19,438 nt of DNA from an uncultured Methanobrevibacter sp. (lineage in GTDB: Archaea > Methanobacteriota > Methanobacteria > Methanobacteriales > Methanobacteriaceae): assembly GCA_900317865.1 (NCBI GenBank), contig ONIK01000028.1, positions 1 to 19,438 of the forward strand, given 5' to 3'. Position 1 is the stretch's first letter; the number at the start of each line of letters is the position of its first letter. The position numbers and the translations under genes are program-made. Below, piece after piece: positions 8,001 to 15,832 of this stretch. The notes under the pieces were generated by a model. It searched no databases, had not been told where the DNA came from, and was given only the letters and a program-made list of their open reading frames with translations.

Positions 8001-11000
8001 GTCTTCCGGAATTTCATCATATTCCAAATCGTCAGCACTCCAATCATCATTTTCAATAATTGAAATATCTTTCATTAAAGTTTTTTCATCGAATATTTGG
8101 AATTTGTTTAAAACAATAGAGATACAATCAAGGAACGTATTGATTAAAACTTTAGAGTATAATTGGTCGTTGTATTCACAGAAAATTCTGTATTGGTTGT
8201 CAACTTCAACTACATTAACACTTATTTTAAATTTCAATCCTTCATAATCAAGTGATTGTCTTTCAACAGTCATTCCACCGATTTCAATGTCTTCAATGAT
8301 TTTTCCATGATATGCATATAATATTTCTGGAGTAATGTCGAATTCGTTTGAAATTTCAGTCAAAGGATATGATGAATAAGTCAACACATTCAGCCATTCA
8401 CCATTAATGTATTCCATATATTCCTTAATAGTTAAATCAGAATTTAATTTTAAAGCTAAAGGCAGAGTTTTGACCATCATTGCCAATGTTTTTTGTTGAT
8501 TTGGATTGAATCTACCATTGGTAATTGTTGCAATCAACGTATTTCTATTATAAACAAATTTGTTTAAAACAAAGGACATTGCTGACAGGAATAAATTATT
8601 CTGACTGATGTTTGATTTCGAACAGAATTCATCAACACTTTGCTTATCTATGAAGACATCTTCAACAGCAACCTTACCTTCTGATTCATCACCGTTAATG
8701 TCCTGTGCAATTACTGTAGCCTCATCAAATTCCTGGATTTTATTTGAAAAGAACAATTTCGCTTCATTGTATAAGCTGGATTGTTCTGTTTTAATTTCAT
8801 TTAATGAATATTCAAATCCGTCAAGCTCTTCCAGTTCATAATCCTTGCCATCATAGATTTTAGCGATTTCATCAAATAATATGTTAAGGGATGTTCCATC
8901 AACGATAATATGGTGGAAATCTGCTAAAAGCATTGAATTTCCAACTATTTTGAATCTGAATAATGGACCGTCTTCAAGATTGAATGGCTGTACAAATTCA
9001 TCAATGTCAACCTCATCAACGATTTCAATCAGCTCGTCAACTTTTAAAGCATCCCTTCTTTGTTGGAAAACTTCACCATTTTCAAGTATTATTCTTGTTT
9101 TCAAATATGGATGGTTATTAATGGCTTTAACAATTGAATCTTTGAGTTTTTCCACATCAATACCTTCACTAAATTCCATTTTCTTTGGAAGATTATATGC
9201 AGTATTTTCCGGATCTTTGATGCAGTCAAAGTAAACTCCAAGCTGATTTGAAGTCAACGGATATAATTCCTGAACATCACCTGATTTTTCATCATCAATT
9301 TTAATTTCTGAAGCTATTTTTTCAATGCTTTTGTAACTTAAGATTTCAGTAACATTCATTTGAGCATTTAAGTTATTATAAATAGCTGAAGTCAATTTTA
9401 TTACTGTCAAGGATGTCAATCCTATGGAAAACAAGTCTGTATTTACACCAAACTCTTCAATGCCAAGAATTTCACTAACTATGTTAAACAATTCATTTTC
9501 AACATCATTTCTTGGTTTGATGAATTCATCAATGTCAATCTCAGGGTCAGGCAGGTTTTTAAAGTCTGTTTTTCCATTAGGTGTTTTTGGGAATTCATCC
9601 ATTTGTGTGAAATATGATGGAACCATATATTCAGGCAGTGAGTCGATTAAGTGCTGTTTCAAATCATCTATGTCAATATCTGATGTTGCTGTGAAATATG
9701 CGCATAAATGTTCAATGGAGTTGATTTTTTTAACTACAACCTTTGTAAGAGTCACATTTTCATAATTTGCAATGGCACCTTCGATTTCGGACAATTCAAT
9801 TCTTAAACCTCTCAGTTTGATTTGAGTATCATTACGACCTAAAACATATAGCTCACCGTCATAGTCTTTTTTACCTAAATCTCCAGTGTTATAATATGGA
9901 ATGTTATTCAATTGCATGAATACCATTTCAGTCTGTTCAGGATTATTCAAGTAACCTCTGGCTATTCCTGCACCACCCACATAGATTTCACCAGATACAT
10001 ATGGAGGGAGCTGATTTCCATCAATGTCCATTATCTTATCAACAACATTAAGCATTTTCCATCCTGCAGTAACTTTTGGAGAGTCCATCAGTTTATAATG
10101 TGAAGCTATTGTAACTTCTGTTGGTCCGTATGAGTTATAAATATCTGCTGTAGTGTATTTTGACAATCTGTCAAATAAAACAGGAGGGAATCCTTCACCC
10201 CCCACAATAATGACCTTGCACTTTTCAACAACTTCCTGAATTTCTTCAAGCTGAAGGTATTCAAGAAGTCTTGTTGGTGTTGAACCAAATCCTTCTGCAT
10301 CAGTCTTTTTAAATAGTTCAGCTAATTCTAACGGATCAATTGCCTGTTCATCATTGGCAAAAACTACAGGCAAACCATTTAATAATGTACCAAAGATTTC
10401 TCTTAAAAATACAATAAATGAAACAGTAGAAATTGAAATAAACTTATTACACTTATGATTTAACTCATAAATTGGAGCATTTTCTTCAACATTAGCAATA
10501 TAGTTTGAAATTCCTCTGTGAGTAATCATTACTCCTTTTGGTTTTCCGGTTGAGCCTGAAGTGTAAATCAAAAAGCATAAGTTATCAGGAGTCAATTCTA
10601 TTTGAGGATTGGAATCATTATCTTCACTGAGCAACTCATCAACATTTATTCTGTTTTCACCATCGTATTCTATTTCAGAAGAAGTGATAACGAATTTTGA
10701 ATCACTGTCTTCAAGAATTTGGTTGATTCTGTTTTTCGGATAATTCGGATCAATCGGGATGAATGCTGCCCCTGCCTTGACAATACCTAAAACGGCAGCT
10801 ATTAAATCGCTGCTTCTTCTCATCATAAACATTACTCTATCTTCAACATTAACTCCCCTCTTAATTAAAGAATTGGCAATTCTGTTTGCTTTTCTGTTTA
10901 ATTCATCATAGGTAAGTTGGCCATCTTCGGCATAGAGTATTGTCTTATCCGGATTTTCAAGGGCAATATTTTCAAAAATTCTGTTTATTATACCCTCATT

Positions 11001-12842
11001 TGCAAGTTCAATTTCAAAGTCTTCATCCAATTCCAGAGTCTCACAAATGGAAATGTTTTTAAGCAATTCATCTGCTGATGCGAATTTATCAAACAGAACA
11101 TCCATTGCTTTAAGAAATTCATCCATAAGTTCTTTTGAATAGAATGATTCATCATAGCTGATGTTAATTTTTCCGCTTTCAAAATTGAATACCAATTTAT
11201 AATCCTTAGTACTGTATTCATCTTCAAAAAATAGGATTTCACTTTCAAAATTTAATTTTTTATTGTTTAAAAGAGGATAATTCTTATATTCTTCAAAGTA
11301 TTGTTTGAAATCATCGAAAAACTCTTTAACAGTCATGTCCGTGTTAAAATGATATCCTGCTGCAACACGATTATATGCAATCAAAATATCTTTTGAAAAT
11401 GAAAACTTGGTTAAATTAAATAGGAATGTTGCAAGCAATATTTTTTCTTTTGATAAATGATATTCATTAGTTAAAGCTTTTAATTTATCAATATCAACTG
11501 ATTTAGATATCATTTTATAGTTTACATTTTCTTCACTGACATCCGGTGAAATAGCTGTCGGATTATCAAAAGAATTAATCAGATTGTTATAATAATTTTC
11601 AGCCCTGAAGAATTCAATCGTGTTAACATCGTATTCCCTGCATTTTTTAGATGAATCTTCATTGATTTGCTTTACCAGATTTTTAAGACCAGACGCCATT
11701 TCATCTATTTCATTTGAGGTGAAACAGGATTTATCATATTCAATAAATATAGCATGTAATCCATTTTTATCTGAATAATTCTTGTTTATTCTAAAGTGAA
11801 GAGGGAATTTAATGTCTTTTTGAAGGGTTAAGAATTTTGAATCATAATCTGTAGAATTTGATACAATTGAAATCATTGAAATACAATCAGGATCAATTCC
11901 GACATTTCTTAAATCGGTTGTGTATTCACTGAACTGCAATTTCGCATGGGACAAACCCTGTTTTAAAACATCTTTTGAATAGGAAAGAAGTTCATCAAAG
12001 GTTAACTCCTCATCATATTCCAATCTTAAAGGGATTGTATTTACAAACATTCCCAAAGCATCATCTTGGCCAAAATACCTTCCATGAACAGAGGTGTTGA
12101 GTACTAAATCCTTAAACATTTTATTATCCTTTTTGGATTTTGAAAGATATAGGAAATTTAGTGCCAGTGCTGTGACAAAAGGAGAGTATCCTAAATCAGG
12201 AGTTTTATCCAAAAGGACTTCCAGATATCCAAGTTGTGAATCATCAAAGGAATACCAATCCTGAGAGTAATCCTTTAACGTGTCAAGCCAATATTTTTTA
12301 TCATCAGCCGCTTCATCAGATTTTAAATATTCCAATTCAGCATTGACATATGTTTCATAGGAATAATCTATTGGAATGTAGTCTTCACCGTTTTTAATGC
12401 AATCAATACATTTTTCGATTTCACGAGGAACAATTGAGTAAAGTGAAGTTCCATCAAGTAAAATGTGCTGGACAACACCAATAAGAACACATGAAGAATC
12501 AGTTTTTAAAACTGCCCACTTATATAATGGAGAATCAAAGATATCCTCAAATGGATTGTCCAAATATTCCTTTATAAATTCATCGACACTACCTGAAACA
12601 TCGAATGTTTCAATATTTACTTTAATGTCGGCATAATATTGTTTAAATTCACCAGAACCATCATTTTTGATTTGTAAATTCAAATAATTTTTACAAATAA
12701 TTTCAATAGCTAATTTTACATTTTCAAAATCCTTCAAATCAAAATCCTTTCTGAATTTAAGATAAAATGAATCGTTATGAGGATTATTTATTTCAGAAAA
12801 TAAAAGCATTTTTTGAGATGAAGATAATTCAAATAAATCCAT
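5034..12842 (-). CDS. Two-module nonribosomal peptide synthetase with terminal reductase (C-halfC-A-T-C-A-T-R)
   Basis: A 2602-residue NRPS. C1 spans about 1-415 (QHILLDG at 125-131; ALGMFVNTIPLRL at 262-274). A half C domain follows at about 435-602. A1 spans about 619-1100 (YTSGSTGKPKG at 760, NSYGPTE at 903, YNTGDL, and A10 Lys1091), then T1 (Ser1144 in GLTSL). C2 spans about 1188-1600 (HHIIVDG at 1310-1316). A2 spans about 1616-2120 (YTSGSTGLPKG at 1764, MYGPTETT, Lys2111), then T2 (Ser2163 in GGTSL). The thioester reductase spans about 2235-2602 (TGATGFLG at 2244-2251, YLSSK at 2402-2406). Each A domain loads a monomer onto the phosphopantetheine of its T domain, C2 joins them, and R releases the chain with NAD(P)H as an aldehyde or alcohol. 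A leading C domain often marks N-acylation. There is no epimerase, methyltransferase, thioesterase or phosphopantetheinyl transferase in the window. ATG at 12842 has GAGG 8 nt upstream; the longer frame would need a TTG at 12869. Confidence 0.95.
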   Translation of the reverse strand: MDLFELSSSQKMLLFSEINNPHNDSFYLKFRKDFDLKDFENVKLAIEIICKNYLNLQIKNDGSGEFKQYYADIKVNIETFDVSGSVDEFIKEYLDNPFEDIFDSPLYKWAVLKTDSSCVLIGVVQHILLDGTSLYSIVPREIEKCIDCIKNGEDYIPIDYSYETYVNAELEYLKSDEAADDKKYWLDTLKDYSQDWYSFDDSQLGYLEVLLDKTPDLGYSPFVTALALNFLYLSKSKKDNKMFKDLVLNTSVHGRYFGQDDALGMFVNTIPLRLEYDEELTFDELLSYSKDVLKQGLSHAKLQFSEYTTDLRNVGIDPDCISMISIVSNSTDYDSKFLTLQKDIKFPLHFRINKNYSDKNGLHAIFIEYDKSCFTSNEIDEMASGLKNLVKQINEDSSKKCREYDVNTIEFFRAENYYNNLINSFDNPTAISPDVSEENVNYKMISKSVDIDKLKALTNEYHLSKEKILLATFLFNLTKFSFSKDILIAYNRVAAGYHFNTDMTVKEFFDDFKQYFEEYKNYPLLNNKKLNFESEILFFEDEYSTKDYKLVFNFESGKINISYDESFYSKELMDEFLKAMDVLFDKFASADELLKNISICETLELDEDFEIELANEGIINRIFENIALENPDKTILYAEDGQLTYDELNRKANRIANSLIKRGVNVEDRVMFMMRRSSDLIAAVLGIVKAGAAFIPIDPNYPKNRINQILEDSDSKFVITSSEIEYDGENRINVDELLSEDNDSNPQIELTPDNLCFLIYTSGSTGKPKGVMITHRGISNYIANVEENAPIYELNHKCNKFISISTVSFIVFLREIFGTLLNGLPVVFANDEQAIDPLELAELFKKTDAEGFGSTPTRLLEYLQLEEIQEVVEKCKVIIVGGEGFPPVLFDRLSKYTTADIYNSYGPTEVTIASHYKLMDSPKVTAGWKMLNVVDKIMDIDGNQLPPYVSGEIYVGGAGIARGYLNNPEQTEMVFMQLNNIPYYNTGDLGKKDYDGELYVLGRNDTQIKLRGLRIELSEIEGAIANYENVTLTKVVVKKINSIEHLCAYFTATSDIDIDDLKQHLIDSLPEYMVPSYFTQMDEFPKTPNGKTDFKNLPDPEIDIDEFIKPRNDVENELFNIVSEILGIEEFGVNTDLFSIGLTSLTVIKLTSAIYNNLNAQMNVTEILSYKSIEKIASEIKIDDEKSGDVQELYPLTSNQLGVYFDCIKDPENTAYNLPKKMEFSEGIDVEKLKDSIVKAINNHPYLKTRIILENGEVFQQRRDALKVDELIEIVDEVDIDEFVQPFNLEDGPLFRFKIVGNSMLLADFHHIIVDGTSLNILFDEIAKIYDGKDYELEELDGFEYSLNEIKTEQSSLYNEAKLFFSNKIQEFDEATVIAQDINGDESEGKVAVEDVFIDKQSVDEFCSKSNISQNNLFLSAMSFVLNKFVYNRNTLIATITNGRFNPNQQKTLAMMVKTLPLALKLNSDLTIKEYMEYINGEWLNVLTYSSYPLTEISNEFDITPEILYAYHGKIIEDIEIGGMTVERQSLDYEGLKFKISVNVVEVDNQYRIFCEYNDQLYSKVLINTFLDCISIVLNKFQIFDEKTLMKDISIIENDDWSADDLEYDEIPEDRLNKIFENQVELHPDRVILYATDGEFTYDELNKKANRIAHSLIKKGVGPEDRIMFILNRNSNVIASIFGILKSGAAFIPVDSEYPSDRIEHVLTDSESKFIIVDDVIEKNAIDLSEYSDNLLDVNELLKEEDISNPNPDVHAHNMAYLIYTSGSTGLPKGVILEHGNIANFAYPDPRNVCTYELVHNLEKEDYKVLSTTTVAFDVFQQELMGSLLNGVPMVFANDVEYKDPIEMMDLIHRSGANVYIATPSRLLQYLEIEAMQETMYGFKVYIHAGEPFSKRLYELLSENSNGKIFNMYGPTETTVYCNGQLLESSDIHIGKELFNVHEMVMDFDSNPLPPNVIGELFIGGKGVSREYLNRPENNAKAYEVINGIRFYHSGDFVKVTEDGDYYVFGRMDNQIKLRGLRIEIGEIEVGLSKYPGIKSVAVVVRKIKGNDHLCAYFTVSDEYKDENRGENEYSIDIDDLKASLAEKLVYYMVPTVYMELDEMPQTANGKTDLRNLPEPVLITEYVAPENEVEAFFTNLFAEILGLDEVSATDSFFDIGGTSLLVTKITMEALNQNYNLNYGDVFSNPTPRALAEFILSDETLDKKTELAYDYSQINELLKKNNIDTIINGEIQDSLGNVLLTGATGFLGIHVLRELLENESGDIYCFIRANKVLSGEQRLKSLLFYYFSNAYVELFEEKLHVIEGDITNFDGFDKLIHEKIDTVINCAANVKHFSSGTDIEDINLGGVINGLKFAKMKNAKYVQVSTYSIAGESINNYPPVDVKFSENDLFIGQAVDNQYLSSKFLAERAVLEAAINDDLDVKIMRVGNLMARSSDSEFQINFETNGFINRLKAFVTIGKMPYSMLMSNVEFSPIDTTAKAIINLSKTPKECTVFHPYDYHSISFGDIIDIIRPLGLNIEPAEEDDYQNALDEALADKTKQEGVSGLITSIGSGKVKKVWVPVDNSYTVQALYRLGIKWPFISEEYIYTFVKFLDDFGFF
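11013..11555 (-). other. Extra half condensation domain inside the NRPS (between C1 and A1)
   Basis: Module 1 has about 614 residues before its A domain, against about 426 in module 2. The surplus, about residues 430-610, reads like the C-terminal lobe of a condensation domain. A phrase like KSVDIDKLKALTNEYHLSKE is followed by LLATFLFNLTKF and DILIAYNRVAAGYHF, which lines up with QSVDEFCSKSNISQNN, LSAMSFVLNKF and TLIATITNGRFNPN of C2. No HHxxxDG lies in this stretch. It may be a fossil of a deleted module or a structural spacer. The assignment is by eye. Confidence 0.6.
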
Positions 12843-12923
12843 AGTTATAACCTCAAAGTTTTTATACAATATAATTTTAGTAAAGCAAAATATTTAAAAT
12901 TAATACAATTCTAATATATTATC
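12843..12923. promoter_or_regulatory. Compact divergent promoter between the NRPS and STAS genes
   Basis: Only 81 nt separate the two start codons. The near-palindromic AAAATATTTAAAATT around 12887-12901 can serve as a TATA box in both directions. With the usual spacing, plus-strand transcription would start near 12920, making the STAS mRNA leaderless or nearly so, which fits the lack of any ribosome-binding site there. Minus-strand transcription would start near 12868, giving the NRPS a leader of about 26 nt with its GAGG at 12854-12851. Shared control of synthetase and regulator is inferred. Confidence 0.45.
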
Positions 12924-13223
12924 ATGAATATAATTAAACATTATAATAACAAAGAATTGACATTAACCATTGAAGGACGTGTTGATACTATCACATCACA
13001 GGATCTTGACAAACAGATTAATGACGAATTAGGAAATTTTGATTATCTGATACTGGATTTAACTGATTTGGAATACATTTCAAGTGCAGGACTCAGAGTT
13101 TTAATTGCAACCGGAAAAAAATTAACCACCAAAAACATTCCATTTGTCATCAGAAATGCTAATGAGTCAGTTAATGAAATATTCATAAAATCAGGTTTTA
13201 ATAAAATATTAAAGATAGAATAA
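12924..13223 (+). CDS. STAS domain protein, anti-sigma factor antagonist (RsbV/SpoIIAA) type
   Basis: A 99-residue single-domain STAS protein. The hallmark is LDLTDLEYISSAGLRVL at about residues 44-60. By alignment with SpoIIAA Ser58 and RsbV Ser56, Ser54 would be the phospho-acceptor. In bacteria such proteins bind an RsbW-type kinase when unphosphorylated and release it when phosphorylated. Archaea have no sigma factors, so the classical output is absent. The obvious candidate partner is the RsbW-like domain at the C-terminus of the MATE exporter in the divergent operon. No Ser/Thr phosphatase of the RsbU/SpoIIE type is in the window. The ATG at 12924 has no ribosome-binding site and sits about where transcription would start, so leaderless translation is likely. 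Confidence 0.9.
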   Translation: MNIIKHYNNKELTLTIEGRVDTITSQDLDKQINDELGNFDYLILDLTDLEYISSAGLRVLIATGKKLTTKNIPFVIRNANESVNEIFIKSGFNKILKIE

Positions 13224-13258
13224 CTTCAATCCCATAAAAATTCAAAATAAGTAAATTA

Positions 13259-13306
13259 AATGCATTAAATGAGTTATTTATAATAGAAATAACTCCATTT
13301 TGCATT
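13259..13306. terminator. Long bidirectional terminator hairpin between STAS and ppk
   Basis: A perfect 9-bp stem, GAGTTATTT (13271-13279) with AAATAACTC (13287-13295), has a 7-nt loop. It is extended outward by four further pairs (13267-13270 with 13297-13300, past a one-base bulge) and six more (AATGCA 13259-13264 with TGCATT 13301-13306). It lies between two genes that converge, is T-rich on the plus-strand side, and probably ends transcripts from both sides. Confidence 0.55.
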
Positions 13307-13321
13307 ATTTAGATAAAAAAA

Positions 13322-15760
13322 TTATTTAAACAAATTTTTTATTTTACTAAAAAATCCTCCCCCATCATTTTTGGTATTCGAAGATTGGATAAGAACAGCA
13401 TCTTTAATAGTAACCTCCTCGGCTTGTTTTTCCGTTAAACTTTTAATTTCTTTAAGTTCATCAGATATTTTGTTAGAAACTTTAATAGATTTTTCCAATT
13501 CTTCTTTTAATTCATTAAATTCTATTTTAAGATTATCTAATTCATTTTGTGTTTCTTCCAGTTTTAATTTTGTTTCTTCCAGTTGTTTTGATGTTTTATT
13601 ATCATTTTTCGGATTCACATTATTTTGAATAGTTCTTCCTTTCATTACTCCGAATTTGATGTCTTCTTCATCATATTTGTAATCTTTCATTTCTTTAATA
13701 GCTCTTTCCTGGAAAAATTCCTGTGAATTAATATGTTCCTCCTGTATAATTTTTTCGTAATCCCCATGATCATTTATTTTACGACCTTTAATGTCATCCT
13801 TAAACATTATATCTAAGTCTTCAAGGATTCTACTTTTAATTTCAGGGTCTTCTATCGGACAAGCAATTTCAACTCTTTTAGCAGTATTACGTGTCATTAT
13901 ATCTGCACTTGAAATATATAGTATCCTATCTTCACCCTTACCGAATGCATATACTCTTGAATGTTCAAGATATCTTCCCACAATTCCCTTAATTTTAATA
14001 TTTTCAGTTTTACCTGGAATGCCCGGTATAATACAACATATACCTCGGATAATCATTTGTATAGGTACACCACATTGTGATGCTTCAGCTAATTTATCAA
14101 TAATCTTACGGTCAGTGATTGAATTCATTTTCATCAGTATTTCTGCTGGCTGATTATTTTTAGCTTTATCTATCTCATTATCAATTAGGTCAATAATTCC
14201 TGATCTTATTGTGGTAGGTGATACTAGAAACTTATTATAATGTCCTCTAAGATTGGACAATGAAAGATTATTGAAAAATTCATTAGCATCTTCCCCAATT
14301 TCTTCATTAGATGTTAAATAACAGTAATCTGTATACCTGCTTGCTGTTTTCTCATTGTAATTACCAGTACCTATTTGAGTATAATACTTTATTTCATTAT
14401 CATGTTTTTTAGTTACAGAACATATTTTTGAATGAACTTTATAATCTTCAAATCCATATAGAATATGAACACCTGATTCTTCCAACAGTTCTGCATTAAT
14501 AATATTGTTTTGTTCATCGAATCTTGCACGCAATTCAATAAGAACTGTAACTTCTTTTCCATTATCCAAAGCTTCCAATAAATATTTAATAACTTCTGAA
14601 TTTTTTGCTACTCTGTATAATGTAATTTTTATAGATAAAACTTCTGGATCTCGAGCAGCTTCTTTTAAAAAGTCAATAAAATGATTCATTGTTTGATAAG
14701 GATAAAATAATAATATGTCTTTCTCATCTAATTGATCCAACAGAGGTTTATTTCTCCTAATATGAGGGTTGTACTGTGAATTGAATTCAGGAAATGTTAA
14801 TTCCTTAACTATTGATTCTGGCAATTCTTTAAATACATCCTCAATATAATCTAAGTCCAATGGAGTTTGTGAAGTAAAAACTTGATTTTTATGTAACCCC
14901 AATTCTTTTTTAAGATGTTTTGTATACTTTGGATCATTATCTCCATAAAATTCTAATCTTATAGGCGCTAATCTTTGCCTTTTCTTAAGAATTTTTTTCA
15001 TGTAGTGCCTATAATCTTCATCTTCATCAATAGGTGTTCGTTGAAGGTTAATATCACTGTTTCGTGTTACTGCAGTAATCGTTTTATATACAACCCTATA
15101 ATTTGAGAATACTGATTCAGTAAAAGCCAGTATTAAATCTTCCAATAATATGAATTCATTAGTTCCGGGAAACATAATATATCTTGGAAGTGTTGAGGGT
15201 ACAGGTATTAATCCCATAATAAGATTCTGTGTGGATTTTTCATCATCAATATTATCAGGAACATCAAGCATGGAATAAATATATAAACTCTTATTTATTA
15301 AATGGGGGAACGGCTGATGCGGATCAATAATTTGTGCTGATAATAATGGCATTACCTCCTCATAGAAGTATTTGGAGATATATTGTTTTCGTACCATACT
15401 CAGTTCATCAAATTTATATCTTACAATCTGGCGTTTACGTAATTTTTGAATAATATTATTAAAAATTTCATCTCTTTTTTCATACAGTGGTAGTGTAGCC
15501 TTAAATATTGCATTTAATTGTTGACGAGGTGTTAAATTAGTTTTATTATCCCTATCCTTCTTATCAACCAAAGTTAAATCGTATAAACTACCACATCGAA
15601 CCATATAAAATTCATCAAGATTACTTGTAAAAATAGATACGAATCGTAATTTTTCAAGCAATGGAACGCTTTCATCTTCCGCTTCACTGAGAACTCTTTC
15701 ATCAAATTTTAACCAAGACAATTCCCTATTTTGAGTATATGAATAATCCCTTTTTTTCAT
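13322..15760 (-). CDS. ppk: Polyphosphate kinase (PPK1 family) with C-terminal coiled coil
   Basis: An 812-residue PPK1, which reversibly moves the ATP gamma-phosphate onto polyphosphate. The N-terminal signature is NRELSWLKFDERVLSEA (residues 12-28), followed by SIFTSNLDEFYMVR. The two active-site histidines of the phospholipase-D-like halves are visible: His443 in YKVHSKICSV (E. coli His435) and His600 in LEHSRVYAFG (E. coli His592), with IGTGNYNEKTA between them. The usual enzyme is about 690 residues. Here an extra tail of about 100 residues has a predicted coiled coil at 724-782, with heptads of Leu, Glu and Lys, and ends in GGGFFSKIKNLFK, an amphipathic basic helix that might touch membrane. 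ATG at 15760 follows GGGAGA by 8 nt. It lies 72 nt behind ppx, probably in one operon. Confidence 0.93.
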   Translation of the reverse strand: MKKRDYSYTQNRELSWLKFDERVLSEAEDESVPLLEKLRFVSIFTSNLDEFYMVRCGSLYDLTLVDKKDRDNKTNLTPRQQLNAIFKATLPLYEKRDEIFNNIIQKLRKRQIVRYKFDELSMVRKQYISKYFYEEVMPLLSAQIIDPHQPFPHLINKSLYIYSMLDVPDNIDDEKSTQNLIMGLIPVPSTLPRYIMFPGTNEFILLEDLILAFTESVFSNYRVVYKTITAVTRNSDINLQRTPIDEDEDYRHYMKKILKKRQRLAPIRLEFYGDNDPKYTKHLKKELGLHKNQVFTSQTPLDLDYIEDVFKELPESIVKELTFPEFNSQYNPHIRRNKPLLDQLDEKDILLFYPYQTMNHFIDFLKEAARDPEVLSIKITLYRVAKNSEVIKYLLEALDNGKEVTVLIELRARFDEQNNIINAELLEESGVHILYGFEDYKVHSKICSVTKKHDNEIKYYTQIGTGNYNEKTASRYTDYCYLTSNEEIGEDANEFFNNLSLSNLRGHYNKFLVSPTTIRSGIIDLIDNEIDKAKNNQPAEILMKMNSITDRKIIDKLAEASQCGVPIQMIIRGICCIIPGIPGKTENIKIKGIVGRYLEHSRVYAFGKGEDRILYISSADIMTRNTAKRVEIACPIEDPEIKSRILEDLDIMFKDDIKGRKINDHGDYEKIIQEEHINSQEFFQERAIKEMKDYKYDEEDIKFGVMKGRTIQNNVNPKNDNKTSKQLEETKLKLEETQNELDNLKIEFNELKEELEKSIKVSNKISDELKEIKSLTEKQAEEVTIKDAVLIQSSNTKNDGGGFFSKIKNLFK

Positions 15761-15792
15761 TATATAATTCTCCCATTGATTTAAATTCGCAA

Positions 15793-15828
15793 TATAATTG
15801 CATTTAATACATTTCTCTTATGGAGTAG
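15793..15828 (-). repeat. Decayed duplicate of the ppx 3' end (copy outside the gene)
   Basis: This 36-nt stretch in the ppx-ppk spacer matches 15875-15911 inside ppx with one indel and about one substitution. In the gene the copy encodes residues around YSIREGVLNAII; in the spacer the indel breaks the frame. Similarity appears to continue weakly to about 15783. The offset is 82-83 bp, suggesting an old tandem duplication of the gene end. Confidence 0.7.
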
Positions 15829-15832
15829 GAAT

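Noticed and set aside
8881..9234. Plus-strand 117-residue frame opposite the NRPS.
   Set aside because: Ser- and Asn-rich reading typical of the antisense of Asp/Glu/Lys-rich coding DNA; the NRPS frame carries the C2 motif here.
12840..12869. Longer NRPS start at 12869 adding nine residues.
   Set aside because: It would need a TTG start and lies upstream of the good GAGG site serving ATG at 12842.
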